A DNA stretch of 64,000 bases from Solidesulfovibrio magneticus RS-1. GTDB taxonomy: Bacteria > Desulfobacterota > Desulfovibrionia > Desulfovibrionales > Desulfovibrionaceae. How positions within the stretch are numbered: position 1 is the stretch's first letter; each line of letters begins with the position of its first letter. Under the pieces are notes generated by a model. That model saw nothing but the letters and a program-made list of their open reading frames with translations, searched no databases and was not told the DNA's origin. Both the position numbers and the translations under genes were made by a program. The stretch spans positions 558,001 to 622,000 of the forward strand of contig NC_012796.1 in assembly GCF_000010665.1 (NCBI RefSeq), in the 5' to 3' direction. Shown piece after piece: positions 16,885 to 24,881 of this stretch.

Positions 16885-17267
16885 GCGTTCGCCGTCCCAG
16901 GGGCGGCCAAGCGGCGCGTGGAGTTTTCGGCCATGGCGCAAGGGGGACGGCCTGCCGTGCCACCCTGGCCGGCCGCCGCCGGTCGGCCCCGGTCGTCGGT
17001 GACGCGTCGGGCATCGTCGCCGACATCCGCCTTCTGTTGCTTTTCCTTGTGAACAAGTCGGCCTGCGTGCTAGCTTCCTTCCAAAACCTTTTCCGCTTTC
17101 GCCAGCAATGGCCGGCCAAGGGCGGCTGGGCGGCTGTTGCACCCAGGAGGCCTAGCCGTGGGGAAACGGACAAGACGCGATGGATGCAGGGCGCAATCGT
17201 GTTGTTGCGGCCCCAGAGCTTTCACCGGCCGGGCCGTGCGCGGCCGAGAAACGACAAGGAGCAAGTC
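16885..17267. other. Leader region of the flavoprotein gene
   Basis: About 380 bases with no supported gene. A promoter for the FprA-type gene is expected here; a TTGCTT/TAGCTT-like pair around 17036-17077 is too weak to call. Confidence 0.35.
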
Positions 17268-18458
17268 ATGCAAAAAAAACTGATGGCCCCGGGCGTTTAT
17301 TGGCTTGGCGCGGTGGACTGGGACCGGCGGCTTTTCGACGACCTCGTGCCCCTGCCCGACGGCACCTCGTATAACGCCTATCTCGTGCAGGGCACGGACA
17401 AGACGGCCCTTCTCGACGCCGTGGAACCGGCCATGACCGATACGCTTTTAGCCCAGTTGGCCGACGTGCCGCGCCTGGACTACATCATCAGCCAGCACGC
17501 GGAGCAGGACCATTCCGGGGCCATCGGCTTGCTCCTTGAGCGCTATCCCGAAGCCAGGGTGATGGCCACGGCCAAGGGCAAGGCCATGCTCCATGATCTG
17601 CTGCGACTCCCCGAGGACCGGGTGGAGGCCGTGGCAGACGGGGACCGGCTGGAGCTTGGCGGCAAGACGTTGACCTTCCTGCATCTGCCTTGGGTGCACT
17701 GGCCCGAGACCATGGCCAGCTACCTGGCCGAGGACCGCATCCTTTTTAGCTGCGACTTCTTTGGTTCCCACATCGCCGCCTCGGAGCTGTTCGTCACCGA
17801 CCCGTGCCGGGTGCGCGAGGCGGCCAAACGCTACTTCGCCGAGATCATGGCCCCGTTTCGGCCCATGATCGAAAAGAACCTGGACAAGCTGGCCGGCCTG
17901 CCCATGGCCATGATCGCCCCCAGCCACGGCCAGGTCTACGACAAGCCCGACTGGATCGTGGCCGCCACCCGGCAGTGGGCCACGGCTGCGCCGGCCAATC
18001 TGGTCGCCTTGCCCTTCGTGTCCATGCACGGCAGCACCCGGCGCATGGTCGAGCATCTGACGGCCGCCTTGGTCGCCCGGGGGACGGCGGTGGAACTGTT
18101 CAATCTGGCCGTGGCCGACGTCGGCAAGCTGGCTATGGCCCTTTTGGATGCCGGAACCATCGTGGTCGGCGCGCCCACGGTCCTGGCCGGGCCGCATCCC
18201 CTGGCCGCCCATGCCGCCTTTTTGGCCAACGCCCTGCGGCCCAAGGCCAAGTTCCTGTCCATCATCGGCTCGTATGGCTGGGGCGGGCGCACGGTGGAGG
18301 TCCTGGCCGGCATGGTGCCCAACATTAAGGCCGAGGTGCTGGAGCCGGTCCTGTGCAAGGGCCTGCCCACCCCGGAGACGTATGCCGCCCTGGACCGGCT
18401 GGCCGAGGCCATCGTGGCCGGCCACGCCGCCCAGGGATTCGCGGCCCGGGTTGATTGA
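17268..18458 (+). CDS. FprA-family A-type flavoprotein (diiron oxygen/NO reductase)
   Basis: A protein of 396 residues; ATG 17268 follows AAGGAGCA. N-terminal metallo-beta-lactamase-like domain (about 1-250) with diiron ligands in QHAEQDHSG (His77, Glu79, Asp81), the following HLPWVHWPETM, SCDFFGSH and PSHGQVY. C-terminal flavodoxin domain starts with PFVSMHGSTRRMVEHL (FMN phosphate loop) and includes GAPTVLAGPHP and GSYGWGG. These proteins reduce O2 to water or NO to N2O using electrons from rubredoxin or coenzyme; in Desulfovibrio the homologue is rubredoxin:oxygen oxidoreductase. No rubredoxin gene is adjacent. Cytoplasmic oxygen or NO detoxification is the expected role. Confidence 0.92.
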   Translation: MQKKLMAPGVYWLGAVDWDRRLFDDLVPLPDGTSYNAYLVQGTDKTALLDAVEPAMTDTLLAQLADVPRLDYIISQHAEQDHSGAIGLLLERYPEARVMATAKGKAMLHDLLRLPEDRVEAVADGDRLELGGKTLTFLHLPWVHWPETMASYLAEDRILFSCDFFGSHIAASELFVTDPCRVREAAKRYFAEIMAPFRPMIEKNLDKLAGLPMAMIAPSHGQVYDKPDWIVAATRQWATAAPANLVALPFVSMHGSTRRMVEHLTAALVARGTAVELFNLAVADVGKLAMALLDAGTIVVGAPTVLAGPHPLAAHAAFLANALRPKAKFLSIIGSYGWGGRTVEVLAGMVPNIKAEVLEPVLCKGLPTPETYAALDRLAEAIVAGHAAQGFAARVD

Positions 18459-18522
18459 AGCGCCGGCCGGTTCGGGGAAATCGCCCGGGCCGGCCGGCTG
18501 TCGGCCGTCAGGCGGCGTGGCC

Positions 18523-19296
18523 TTATGGCCTTGGCAGCCCGGCCAGTTCGCTGACGCGTTTGAGGGCGTAGTCGAAAAACGACGTGTCGATGTTCACAAT
18601 GCCCACGAACGGCGTGTTGAGGTCCTCAATGACCGTGATGACCAGGATGATCATGGCGAACATGGGCAGCTCGAAGACGAGCTGGGTCTTGCGGTTGCCC
18701 ACGCGGGTGAGCCAGGTCTTGATGAGCATGACGTAATAGCCGGCCACGATGAGCCCGAAGATCATGGGGTGCAGGTTTTCCTTGGCCTTGATGCGGCGGG
18801 TCAGGCGGCATTTGGTGATGTCGGCGAGGTCTTGCAGCAAAAGGCGGGTGAGGGATTCCTGGGCTTTGGTCGTGGGTTGCAGCTTGTAGGCCTGGTTCCA
18901 GAGCCCGTCGATGGCGGCGTGGGCCTCGGGCGACATTTCCCCTTGGGCCATGGCCGGCAGATCGTAGCGGACCACGGCCGTCGCGTAATCGACCAGGGCC
19001 CGCTTGGCCCCGGCGGCGTCGTCCAGGCCGTTGAGCAGTCGGGCCATGGAGACCATGGCTTCCGATTCCCGGCGCGTGTCGTCCTGGACGTTGTTGAAAT
19101 TGACGAGCAGGGTGACCAGGGCCATGCTCAGGAAGATGGAGTAGAGGGAGTTGAAGAGATTGAAGTTGGCGATGGTTTCCGACAGGTTCTGGATGGGCGG
19201 CGCGTTGCGCCAATAGGCGATGACCAGGTAGGCTACGGTCGGCAGGCCGAGAAGCAGCATGACCGAGGTTTCGCTGGTCCAAAACAGGTTGGTCAC
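18523..19296 (-). CDS. DUF4239 membrane protein
   Basis: A protein of 257 residues with a GTG start at 19296 preceded by GGAG. Membrane helices lie near residues 10-28, 50-68, 175-192 and 205-222. The middle is a soluble helical region with RRESEAMVSMARLLNGL. The pattern and the motif PFVGIVNIDTSFFDYAL at the end fit DUF4239, a bestrophin-like family sometimes proposed to be a channel. The exact role is unknown. It is convergent with the flavoprotein gene and separate from the next minus-strand genes. Confidence 0.75.
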   Translation of the reverse strand: MTNLFWTSETSVMLLLGLPTVAYLVIAYWRNAPPIQNLSETIANFNLFNSLYSIFLSMALVTLLVNFNNVQDDTRRESEAMVSMARLLNGLDDAAGAKRALVDYATAVVRYDLPAMAQGEMSPEAHAAIDGLWNQAYKLQPTTKAQESLTRLLLQDLADITKCRLTRRIKAKENLHPMIFGLIVAGYYVMLIKTWLTRVGNRKTQLVFELPMFAMIILVITVIEDLNTPFVGIVNIDTSFFDYALKRVSELAGLPRP

Positions 19297-19415
19297 GACA
19301 TGCTCCGCTGCGTTTCGTGTCCTTGAAGCTCACGAAGACGAAGCGCAAGGACAACAGTTGCTTCTTTCAGGCCTGCTTGTTGTGTGGGCTACGAGAGCGC
19401 TTTGGCAGGGGAACT

Positions 19416-20117
19416 TCAATCGGGCAAGGGATTCTTGAGATACCGATAGTAGGTGTCGTATTGGTAGATCGCGGCCAGGGGATTGTGGCCAAACACCCGG
19501 TCCTTGACGGCCAGCACCGTGCCCATGGCCTCGGCGTGCTTGAAAAAGAGCGAATCGTGGCCAACGCATAGGCCGAGCAGCACGTTGAAGTCGGTGCGGG
19601 CCTCGTTGAGGGCCAAGGCCTGGAACACCGGGTTGCACATGGTTTCGTGGGCGGCGGTGGGATCGACCTGCTCGGCCGGGCCGATGCCCAAAAGCGCCTT
19701 GGCCTTGCCGCCGGCCTTGCAGCCCACCGAGGCCACGGCAAAGCCATTGGTCGTGAGGATCTCGTGGACCACCTTGGCCTCGAAACGTAGGCCGATGCAA
19801 AAGGCCAGCCCGAGCCGTTGGTAGCCCATGCGCCGGGCGAATTCCACGATCTCCACGATGCGGGGCTTTATCGCCCGCACGGCGGCGTAGCCATCTTCGC
19901 CTCCGGCGTAGCAGGCCGCTTCCTGGAGAGAGGCCTGCTTGGCGAAGGCGGCGCAGGCCCCTTCGGTCATGCAGGCCACCGACGCGCCGGCCAGATCGCG
20001 CAGCCGAAGCGACGGGCAGTCGGCCGGGGCCTTGCCCTTGGCCGCCCGGCACCAGCGCTCGGACCAGTCGTAAGGGCACACGGCGCACTGGGACAGGGGG
20101 ACTTGTTGTTCGTCCAT
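19416..20117 (-). CDS. DUF1847 cysteine-rich metal-binding protein
   Basis: A protein of 233 residues with cysteines in SQCAVCPYDWSERWC near the N-terminus and further ones in GLAFCIGL, VGCKAGGKAK, TMCNPVFQA and LGLCVGHDSLFF. These are typical of DUF1847, annotated as metal-binding and of unknown function. The later region KDRVFGHNPLAAIY is also conserved. It starts three bases after the Nif11-like gene, whose 3' end supplies the GGAGAAG ribosome site, so the two are co-translated. A redox or metal-handling role is a guess from the cysteines. Confidence 0.8.
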   Translation of the reverse strand: MDEQQVPLSQCAVCPYDWSERWCRAAKGKAPADCPSLRLRDLAGASVACMTEGACAAFAKQASLQEAACYAGGEDGYAAVRAIKPRIVEIVEFARRMGYQRLGLAFCIGLRFEAKVVHEILTTNGFAVASVGCKAGGKAKALLGIGPAEQVDPTAAHETMCNPVFQALALNEARTDFNVLLGLCVGHDSLFFKHAEAMGTVLAVKDRVFGHNPLAAIYQYDTYYRYLKNPLPD

Positions 20118-20120
20118 GGT

Positions 20121-20366
20121 CTAACTTCTCCGAAGCATGTCCCACCAGTTGCGGAATTCGAAAAACCGCTCGGCCTCTTCCACGGTCTGGCATTTGACGT
20201 GGAGCGGATCAATCATCTCGTCGAACTCGGCGTCGGTGAAAAAAAGCCCGGCCTCGCGCAGGGCCGCCTCGCGGGCGTCCTTGCCTTCGGCCATGTAGAG
20301 CTTCTTACGCAGCTCCTTGTCGGTCTCGAAGCGCTCGTAGAGCCGGCGCACGTTGTCCATGGTCAT
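20121..20366 (-). CDS. Nif11-like small protein
   Basis: An 81-residue protein. ATG 20366 is chosen because GGAGG lies five bases before it; a longer frame to 20429 lacks one. DNVRRLYERFETDKELRKKL followed by an acidic AlaGlu-rich segment (EAALREAGLFFTDAEFDEM) is the Nif11 pattern. Nif11 proteins occur with nitrogen-fixation genes and as leader parts of some peptide precursors. There is no double-glycine site or variable core here and no modification enzymes nearby, so a free-standing Nif11-like protein is more likely. Coupled to the DUF1847 gene. Confidence 0.7.
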   Translation of the reverse strand: MTMDNVRRLYERFETDKELRKKLYMAEGKDAREAALREAGLFFTDAEFDEMIDPLHVKCQTVEEAERFFEFRNWWDMLRRS

Positions 20367-20461
20367 GGCAGACCTCCGCCGTGGCAACCATTGCAGGTTT
20401 GGGGAAAAGGCAGGGGTGTGGGGCGGCAACCGCGGTTTTGGAAGCGGTTGCCGCCCCGCCT

Positions 20462-21514
20462 TTACGGCATCATGGGCGCGAGATTAAGCCCGGCATTGAC
20501 CGGCAGGCCGGACATGAGGTTGGCGCAGGCCACCGCCTGGCCCGACGCGCCCCGGCAGAGGTTGTCGATGGCCGAGACGACGATGAGCCGGCCCGTGCGC
20601 GGATCAACCACCAGCCCGATGTCGCAAAACATCGTGCCGCGAACGAAGCGCGTCTCGGGCAGCTTGCCGACCGGCAGCACGCGCACCCAGGGGGCGTTGG
20701 CGTAGTGTTTGGCGTACAGCTCCCGGACCTCTTCCACGCTCATGGGCGCGGCGAGCTTGGTGTAGATCGTCGAGAGGATGCCCCGGTCGATGGGCAGCAG
20801 GTGCGGATTAAACGACACGGTGATGGCCGCGCCGCAAAGCTTGGACAGCTCCTGCTCGATCTCCGGGGTGTGGCGGTGCTTGCCCAGATTGTAGGCCCGA
20901 AACGAGTCGTGGACCTCGCAGAAAAGCATGGGCGCGGCGGCCTTGCGTCCGGCCCCGGACGCGCCGGATTTGCTGTCGCAGACGATGTCGTCGGTGGCGA
21001 CCAGACCGTTTTGCAGCGCCGGAGCCAGACCCAGGATGACCGAGGTCGGGTAGCAGCCCGGGTTGGCCGTGAGCTTGGCTGTATGCAACTGCTCGCCGTA
21101 AAGTTCGGGCAGGCCGTAGACCGCCTCGGGCAAAAGCGTCGGGTGGCGGTGGTCCAGGCCGTACCAGGCGGCGTAGATGCCGGCGTCCAGCAGGCGGAAA
21201 TCGGCCGAAAGATCAACGACTTTCAGGCCGGCGGCCAGCAGTTCGGCGGCGTAGTCCATGGCCGCGCCGTGGGGGACGGCCAGGAAGACGAGCCGGCAGG
21301 AGGCGGCCAGATCGGCGGCGTCGGGGGCGGTGATGGCCACCTCGCCGGCCGGGAAGCCTTCCAGGAACGGGTAGATGGCTTTGAGCGGCTTTCCGGCCTC
21401 GGCCCGGGAGGTGGCGCGCGTCAGGGTCAGGGACGGGTGGACGGCCAGGATGCGGGCCAGTTCCATGCCGGTGTAGCCGGTGACGCCGACAAGTCCCACG
21501 GGGATGGTCTGCAT
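20462..21514 (-). CDS. argC: N-acetyl-gamma-glutamyl-phosphate reductase
   Basis: A protein of 350 residues, the expected length. It reduces N-acetylglutamyl-5-phosphate to the semialdehyde with NADPH, third step of arginine synthesis. The NADP fold begins VGLVGVTGYTGMELARIL. The catalytic cysteine is in LTANPGCYPTS, and a conserved His lies in FNPHLLPIDRGILSTIY. ATG 21514. The DUF1844 gene ends 14 bases before this start; no other arg gene is near. Confidence 0.97.
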   Translation of the reverse strand: MQTIPVGLVGVTGYTGMELARILAVHPSLTLTRATSRAEAGKPLKAIYPFLEGFPAGEVAITAPDAADLAASCRLVFLAVPHGAAMDYAAELLAAGLKVVDLSADFRLLDAGIYAAWYGLDHRHPTLLPEAVYGLPELYGEQLHTAKLTANPGCYPTSVILGLAPALQNGLVATDDIVCDSKSGASGAGRKAAAPMLFCEVHDSFRAYNLGKHRHTPEIEQELSKLCGAAITVSFNPHLLPIDRGILSTIYTKLAAPMSVEEVRELYAKHYANAPWVRVLPVGKLPETRFVRGTMFCDIGLVVDPRTGRLIVVSAIDNLCRGASGQAVACANLMSGLPVNAGLNLAPMMP

Positions 21515-21527
21515 GGCGGTTTCCTCG

Positions 21528-21833
21528 TTACTGCTTTTTGACGTAGAGCATGCGCAGATCGCACAAGAGGCTGCCGAGCACTTCTTTTTCCTCGCTCGTC
21601 AGGTTGCCGCGCGTCTTGCAGTCGAGCATGGCCAGGATGTCGATGGTGTGCTTGGCCTCGGGCAGATTGCTCAGGGTGCGGCCGGATTCCGGGTCCGGGG
21701 CTTCGCCCATGAGCACCATGGCCGACTGGGCCAGGGACAAAATGAAGGTGATAAAGGAGACCGGCGGCATGCACGGTTCCTGGCCGGAGCGCTGCCCGCA
21801 GCAGCCCCCGGTCTTGTCGGATTCGCTGGCCAT
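21528..21833 (-). CDS. DUF1844 protein
   Basis: A 101-residue protein from ATG 21833 with AAGGAGGAATT before it. The N-terminus is polar with CCGQRSG, then PPVSFITFILSLAQSAMVLMGEAPDP, the signature of DUF1844. A conserved stretch, AKHTIDILAMLDCKTRGNLT, and a helical tail follow. Its function is unknown. It directly precedes argC on the same strand with 13 bases between, so the two are likely co-transcribed. Confidence 0.85.
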   Translation of the reverse strand: MASESDKTGGCCGQRSGQEPCMPPVSFITFILSLAQSAMVLMGEAPDPESGRTLSNLPEAKHTIDILAMLDCKTRGNLTSEEKEVLGSLLCDLRMLYVKKQ

Positions 21834-22016
21834 GGGACGAATTCCTCCTTGAGTGCGCGGCATTGGGCCTTGTCCTGCGTCCCGCTCCCTATTACAGAAG
21901 CCTATGACGCAAAACGGCAACCAGCCGGGGGTAGTCTTACCCCAAACCCGTCCGGCTTGCATCCGCTTTTTCCCGGCGACCCCGGGCGGATGCGGCCCCT
22001 TAAACGGAGGCAAACC

Positions 22017-23444
22017 ATGCTGACCAAGATCGTGGCCACGCTCGGCCCCGCGTCGCTGTCCCCGGATGTCATGCTGGAGATGGCCCGCCATGGCGTGCGC
22101 ATTTTCCGCCTCAACTTCTCCCATGCCGACGCGGCCTATTTCGCGCCCATCATCAAAACCATCCGGGCCATCGAAAGCGAACTCGGCGTGCCGCTGACGG
22201 CCATGGCCGACCTGTGCGGCCCCAAGACCCGCATCGGCGAGGTGGCGGGTTCGCCGCGCACCGTGGCCAAGGGCGAGGCCCTGCTCCTGGGCTTGCCCGA
22301 CGAGCGCCCGGACCCGGACCGCGACGAGCGCGTGTTCGTCTCCCTGGACGTGCCGCCGCTTCTGGCCGGCCTGCGGGTGGGCATGCCGGTCAACCTGAGC
22401 GACGGGCTGCTCCAGTTCCACGTCACCCGGGAGATCAAGGCCGACCGGCTCTATGAGATCGAGGCCCAGAACGCCGGCCTGCTCTCGTCCAACAAGGGCA
22501 TCGCTTTTCCGGGCAAGCACCATCCCCTGCCGGCGCTGACCAAAAAGGACATCAAGGACCTCCACGAGGGCCTCGACGTCGGCGTGGACGCCGTGGCCAT
22601 CTCTTTTGTGCAAAATGCTGAGGATGTCATCCAGACCAAGGAAGAGATCAAGCGCCACGGGGTGTGGGTGCCGGTGGTGTCGAAGCTTGAGCGGCAAAAC
22701 GCCGTGGACAACCTCGACGCCATCCTGGCCGTCACCGACGCGGTGATGGTGGCGCGCGGCGACCTGGGCCTGGAATGCCCCATGTCCGAGCTGCCCATCA
22801 TCCAGAAAAAGATCATCCGGGCCTGCCGCCATGCCCAGCGGCCGGTCATCGTGGCCACCCAGATGCTCCTTTCCATGGTCAAAAACCCCATCCCGACCCG
22901 GGCCGAGTGCACCGACGTGGCCAACGCCATTTTGGACGGCGCGGACTGCGTCATGCTTTCGGAAGAGACGGCCGTGGGCGACCATGTGGTGGACACGGTC
23001 AAGGTGATGCAGGAAATCTCCCAGAACGCCCTGGAATACTATCTGGAGCGCATCGCCTCGCCCTACGCCCCCAAGCGGGAGAAAAACCCGCGCAAGTTCG
23101 TGGCCTACTCGGCCTGCCTCATGGCCGACAACCTGGAGAGCAAGGCCATCCTGTGCCACACGGTGAGCGGGGCCAACGCGCGCCTGACCTCCACCCGCCG
23201 GCCGCGCCAGAACATCTACGCCATGACGCCCGATCCCCGCGTCATGCGGTTTCTCAACTTCGCCTGGGGCGTAAAGCCCCGACTGCTCGACTGCGCCGAT
23301 TGCGGCTACATGGAGCAGGTGGAGAACTTCGTGAACGAGTGTCCGGATTTCGAGAAGGGCGAACCGGTGGTCATCACCGCCGGCCGCCCCACGCCCGGCA
23401 ACGACATGCCCGGCACCAACGAGATCAAGATCTACTACAAATAG
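22017..23444 (+). CDS. pyk: Pyruvate kinase
   Basis: A protein of 475 residues from ATG 22017 with GGAGG before it; the frame is open upstream only as a shadow of DUF1844. Converts phosphoenolpyruvate and ADP to pyruvate and ATP. Visible motifs are KIVATLGPAS, FRLNFSHAD, the active-site Lys in VSKLERQNAV, and MVARGDLGLECP, followed by ATQMLLSMVKNPIPTRAECTDVANAI and MLSEETAVGDH. The C-terminal regulatory domain is present (VSGANARLTSTRRPRQ). The acidic replacement positions suggest a normal bacterial enzyme. Confidence 0.97.
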   Translation: MLTKIVATLGPASLSPDVMLEMARHGVRIFRLNFSHADAAYFAPIIKTIRAIESELGVPLTAMADLCGPKTRIGEVAGSPRTVAKGEALLLGLPDERPDPDRDERVFVSLDVPPLLAGLRVGMPVNLSDGLLQFHVTREIKADRLYEIEAQNAGLLSSNKGIAFPGKHHPLPALTKKDIKDLHEGLDVGVDAVAISFVQNAEDVIQTKEEIKRHGVWVPVVSKLERQNAVDNLDAILAVTDAVMVARGDLGLECPMSELPIIQKKIIRACRHAQRPVIVATQMLLSMVKNPIPTRAECTDVANAILDGADCVMLSEETAVGDHVVDTVKVMQEISQNALEYYLERIASPYAPKREKNPRKFVAYSACLMADNLESKAILCHTVSGANARLTSTRRPRQNIYAMTPDPRVMRFLNFAWGVKPRLLDCADCGYMEQVENFVNECPDFEKGEPVVITAGRPTPGNDMPGTNEIKIYYK

Positions 23445-23449
23445 TTGGG

Positions 23450-23484
23450 AGTGCGGAGGGAGATGGAGTTTTTCCCTCCGCACT
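23450..23484 (+). other. Hairpin between pyk and the AT-rich orphan
   Basis: GTGCGGAGGGA at 23451-23461 pairs perfectly with TCCCTCCGCAC at 23473-23483 around an 11-base loop, extended by an A-T pair. There is no T-run after it, so it is a weak terminator candidate or an mRNA stabiliser at the end of pyk. Confidence 0.6.
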
Positions 23485-23499
23485 TCACGGAGGAATTGA

Positions 23500-24228
23500 A
23501 TGTATGAGTATACTCTTTATTTTAAAGCAGTTGCTCCAAGCTTAGCGATTAAAGATTGTCTGCATCGTCCTGAAGATGGATTGGGTTTTTCTTATAAAAT
23601 TTATTGTCGAGAAGGAATTTTGCATGTTGATGCTTTTTTTTGTTGTGAGGATAGAAATTACGCCAGAAAGGCTCAGGTGGTTTGTGAAGATTTTTGCAAA
23701 AAAATTATCGACGTATTGTTTTTTGAATTCGAAATACGTATTTCAGATTTTGAATTCTGCGGGGGTGATTTTTCTGGAGACAATACAGTCGGGGTAGTTG
23801 TCCCGACAATAAATATTTCAATTGACAGAGATATGTGTAGAGCTGTGTATGTTGGAGATTCTTGTTTGTTTGGAGGTGCTGACAGACCTTTGTTTGCGGC
23901 TTATAGCGCAATGTATAGAGCTGCGTTAGATTCGTCTGATGAGATAACAAAGTTTATGTTGTTGTATAATATACTATGTTCTCTTGTCAAAGGTGAGTCG
24001 CAGGGTGGTGTCGATAGATTAATTGCTTCTGTTTGTCCTGGTGTTGAAGTCTTGATCTCTCCGCATGGATGCAATAAGCGTGAAACTGTTTTTACAAGGC
24101 TGAGGAATGAAATTAGTCATCACAGGAGTGGTTCGATATTTAGAACTGAAAGATATGATGTTTACAAGGTGGTGTCGGTGTTTAAGAAGATAGTAAAGAG
24201 AGTGATTCAAGAATACTGTAACGCATAG
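23500..24228 (+). CDS. AT-rich orphan protein with C-terminal HEPN-like segment
   Basis: A protein of 242 residues from ATG 23500, with GGAGGAATTGA before it. Base composition is strikingly AT-rich against its GC-rich neighbours and codons such as TTT, GAT, AGA and ATA dominate, so it was probably acquired by transfer. The N-terminal half is beta-rich without recognised motif. The C-terminal half is helical with the sequence RLRNEISHHR near 201-209. R202-N203-x3-H207 matches the R-x4-6-H motif of HEPN RNase-like domains. From memory it resembles the C-terminus of proteins labelled MauJ-like. A defence or toxin role is possible but inferred. It sits alone between pyk and marC. Confidence 0.7.
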   Translation: MYEYTLYFKAVAPSLAIKDCLHRPEDGLGFSYKIYCREGILHVDAFFCCEDRNYARKAQVVCEDFCKKIIDVLFFEFEIRISDFEFCGGDFSGDNTVGVVVPTINISIDRDMCRAVYVGDSCLFGGADRPLFAAYSAMYRAALDSSDEITKFMLLYNILCSLVKGESQGGVDRLIASVCPGVEVLISPHGCNKRETVFTRLRNEISHHRSGSIFRTERYDVYKVVSVFKKIVKRVIQEYCNA

Positions 24229-24246
24229 AGAGAGTGCTTCTTGGAC

Positions 24247-24861
24247 ATGACCTTCCAGCATTATCTGCTCGGCCTTTTCGCCGTGGCCAACAACATCCCG
24301 GCCTTGCCGCTGTTCATGAACCTGTGCCGGGGGGCGCAGACCCCGGTGCAGCATCGGCTGTGCGGCGTGGCCACGGCCAGTTCGCTGGCCACCATGGCCA
24401 TATCCCTTTTCATCGGCGCGGCGGTGCTCGACTTTTTCGGCATCTCCATCGCCGCCTTTCGCATCGCCGGCGGGCTGCTTTTGGTCTCCAGCGGCCTGTC
24501 CATGCTCAAAAGCAGCTGCGACGAGGCCGACGGACTCCCGCCGGTGAGCGTGTCGCGGATGATCCCCATGGCCGTGGTGCCCATCGCCATACCCCTGACC
24601 ACCGGGGCCGGCACCATTTCGACCATCGTGCTGTTCGCCGAATCCGCCCACACCATGGCCGGGCTTTTGCGCATCGGCGGAGCCATCTGCGTCATGAGCG
24701 TGGTCAACTATCTGGCGTTTTATTATTCGCCGGCCATCGTGCGGTTTCTTGGCCGCACCGGCATGGACATCTTCACCAAGATTTTTGGGCTGATTACCCT
24801 GGCCCTGGGCATCCAGTTCATCATCACGGGACTTACCGCCGCTTTCCCGGTGCTGCATTAG
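24247..24861 (+). CDS. MarC-family integral membrane protein
   Basis: A protein of 204 residues from ATG 24247; TTG 24241 is an alternative and neither has a strong ribosome site. Six membrane helices with the family features NNIPALPLFMNL, RIAGGLLLVSSGLSML and MAVVPIAIPLTTGAGTISTIVLFAE. The role of MarC proteins is not established, and the old link with multiple antibiotic resistance has not held. The AT-rich orphan ends 18 bases before the start, so that insertion may have removed or replaced the native leader of this gene. Confidence 0.85.
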   Translation: MTFQHYLLGLFAVANNIPALPLFMNLCRGAQTPVQHRLCGVATASSLATMAISLFIGAAVLDFFGISIAAFRIAGGLLLVSSGLSMLKSSCDEADGLPPVSVSRMIPMAVVPIAIPLTTGAGTISTIVLFAESAHTMAGLLRIGGAICVMSVVNYLAFYYSPAIVRFLGRTGMDIFTKIFGLITLALGIQFIITGLTAAFPVLH

Positions 24862-24881
24862 GGCCGGGTTTCCCCACGCCG

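Noticed and set aside
20121-20366. Nif11-type precursor peptide of a modified natural product
   Set aside because: No double-glycine cleavage site, no variable core and no modifying enzymes nearby.
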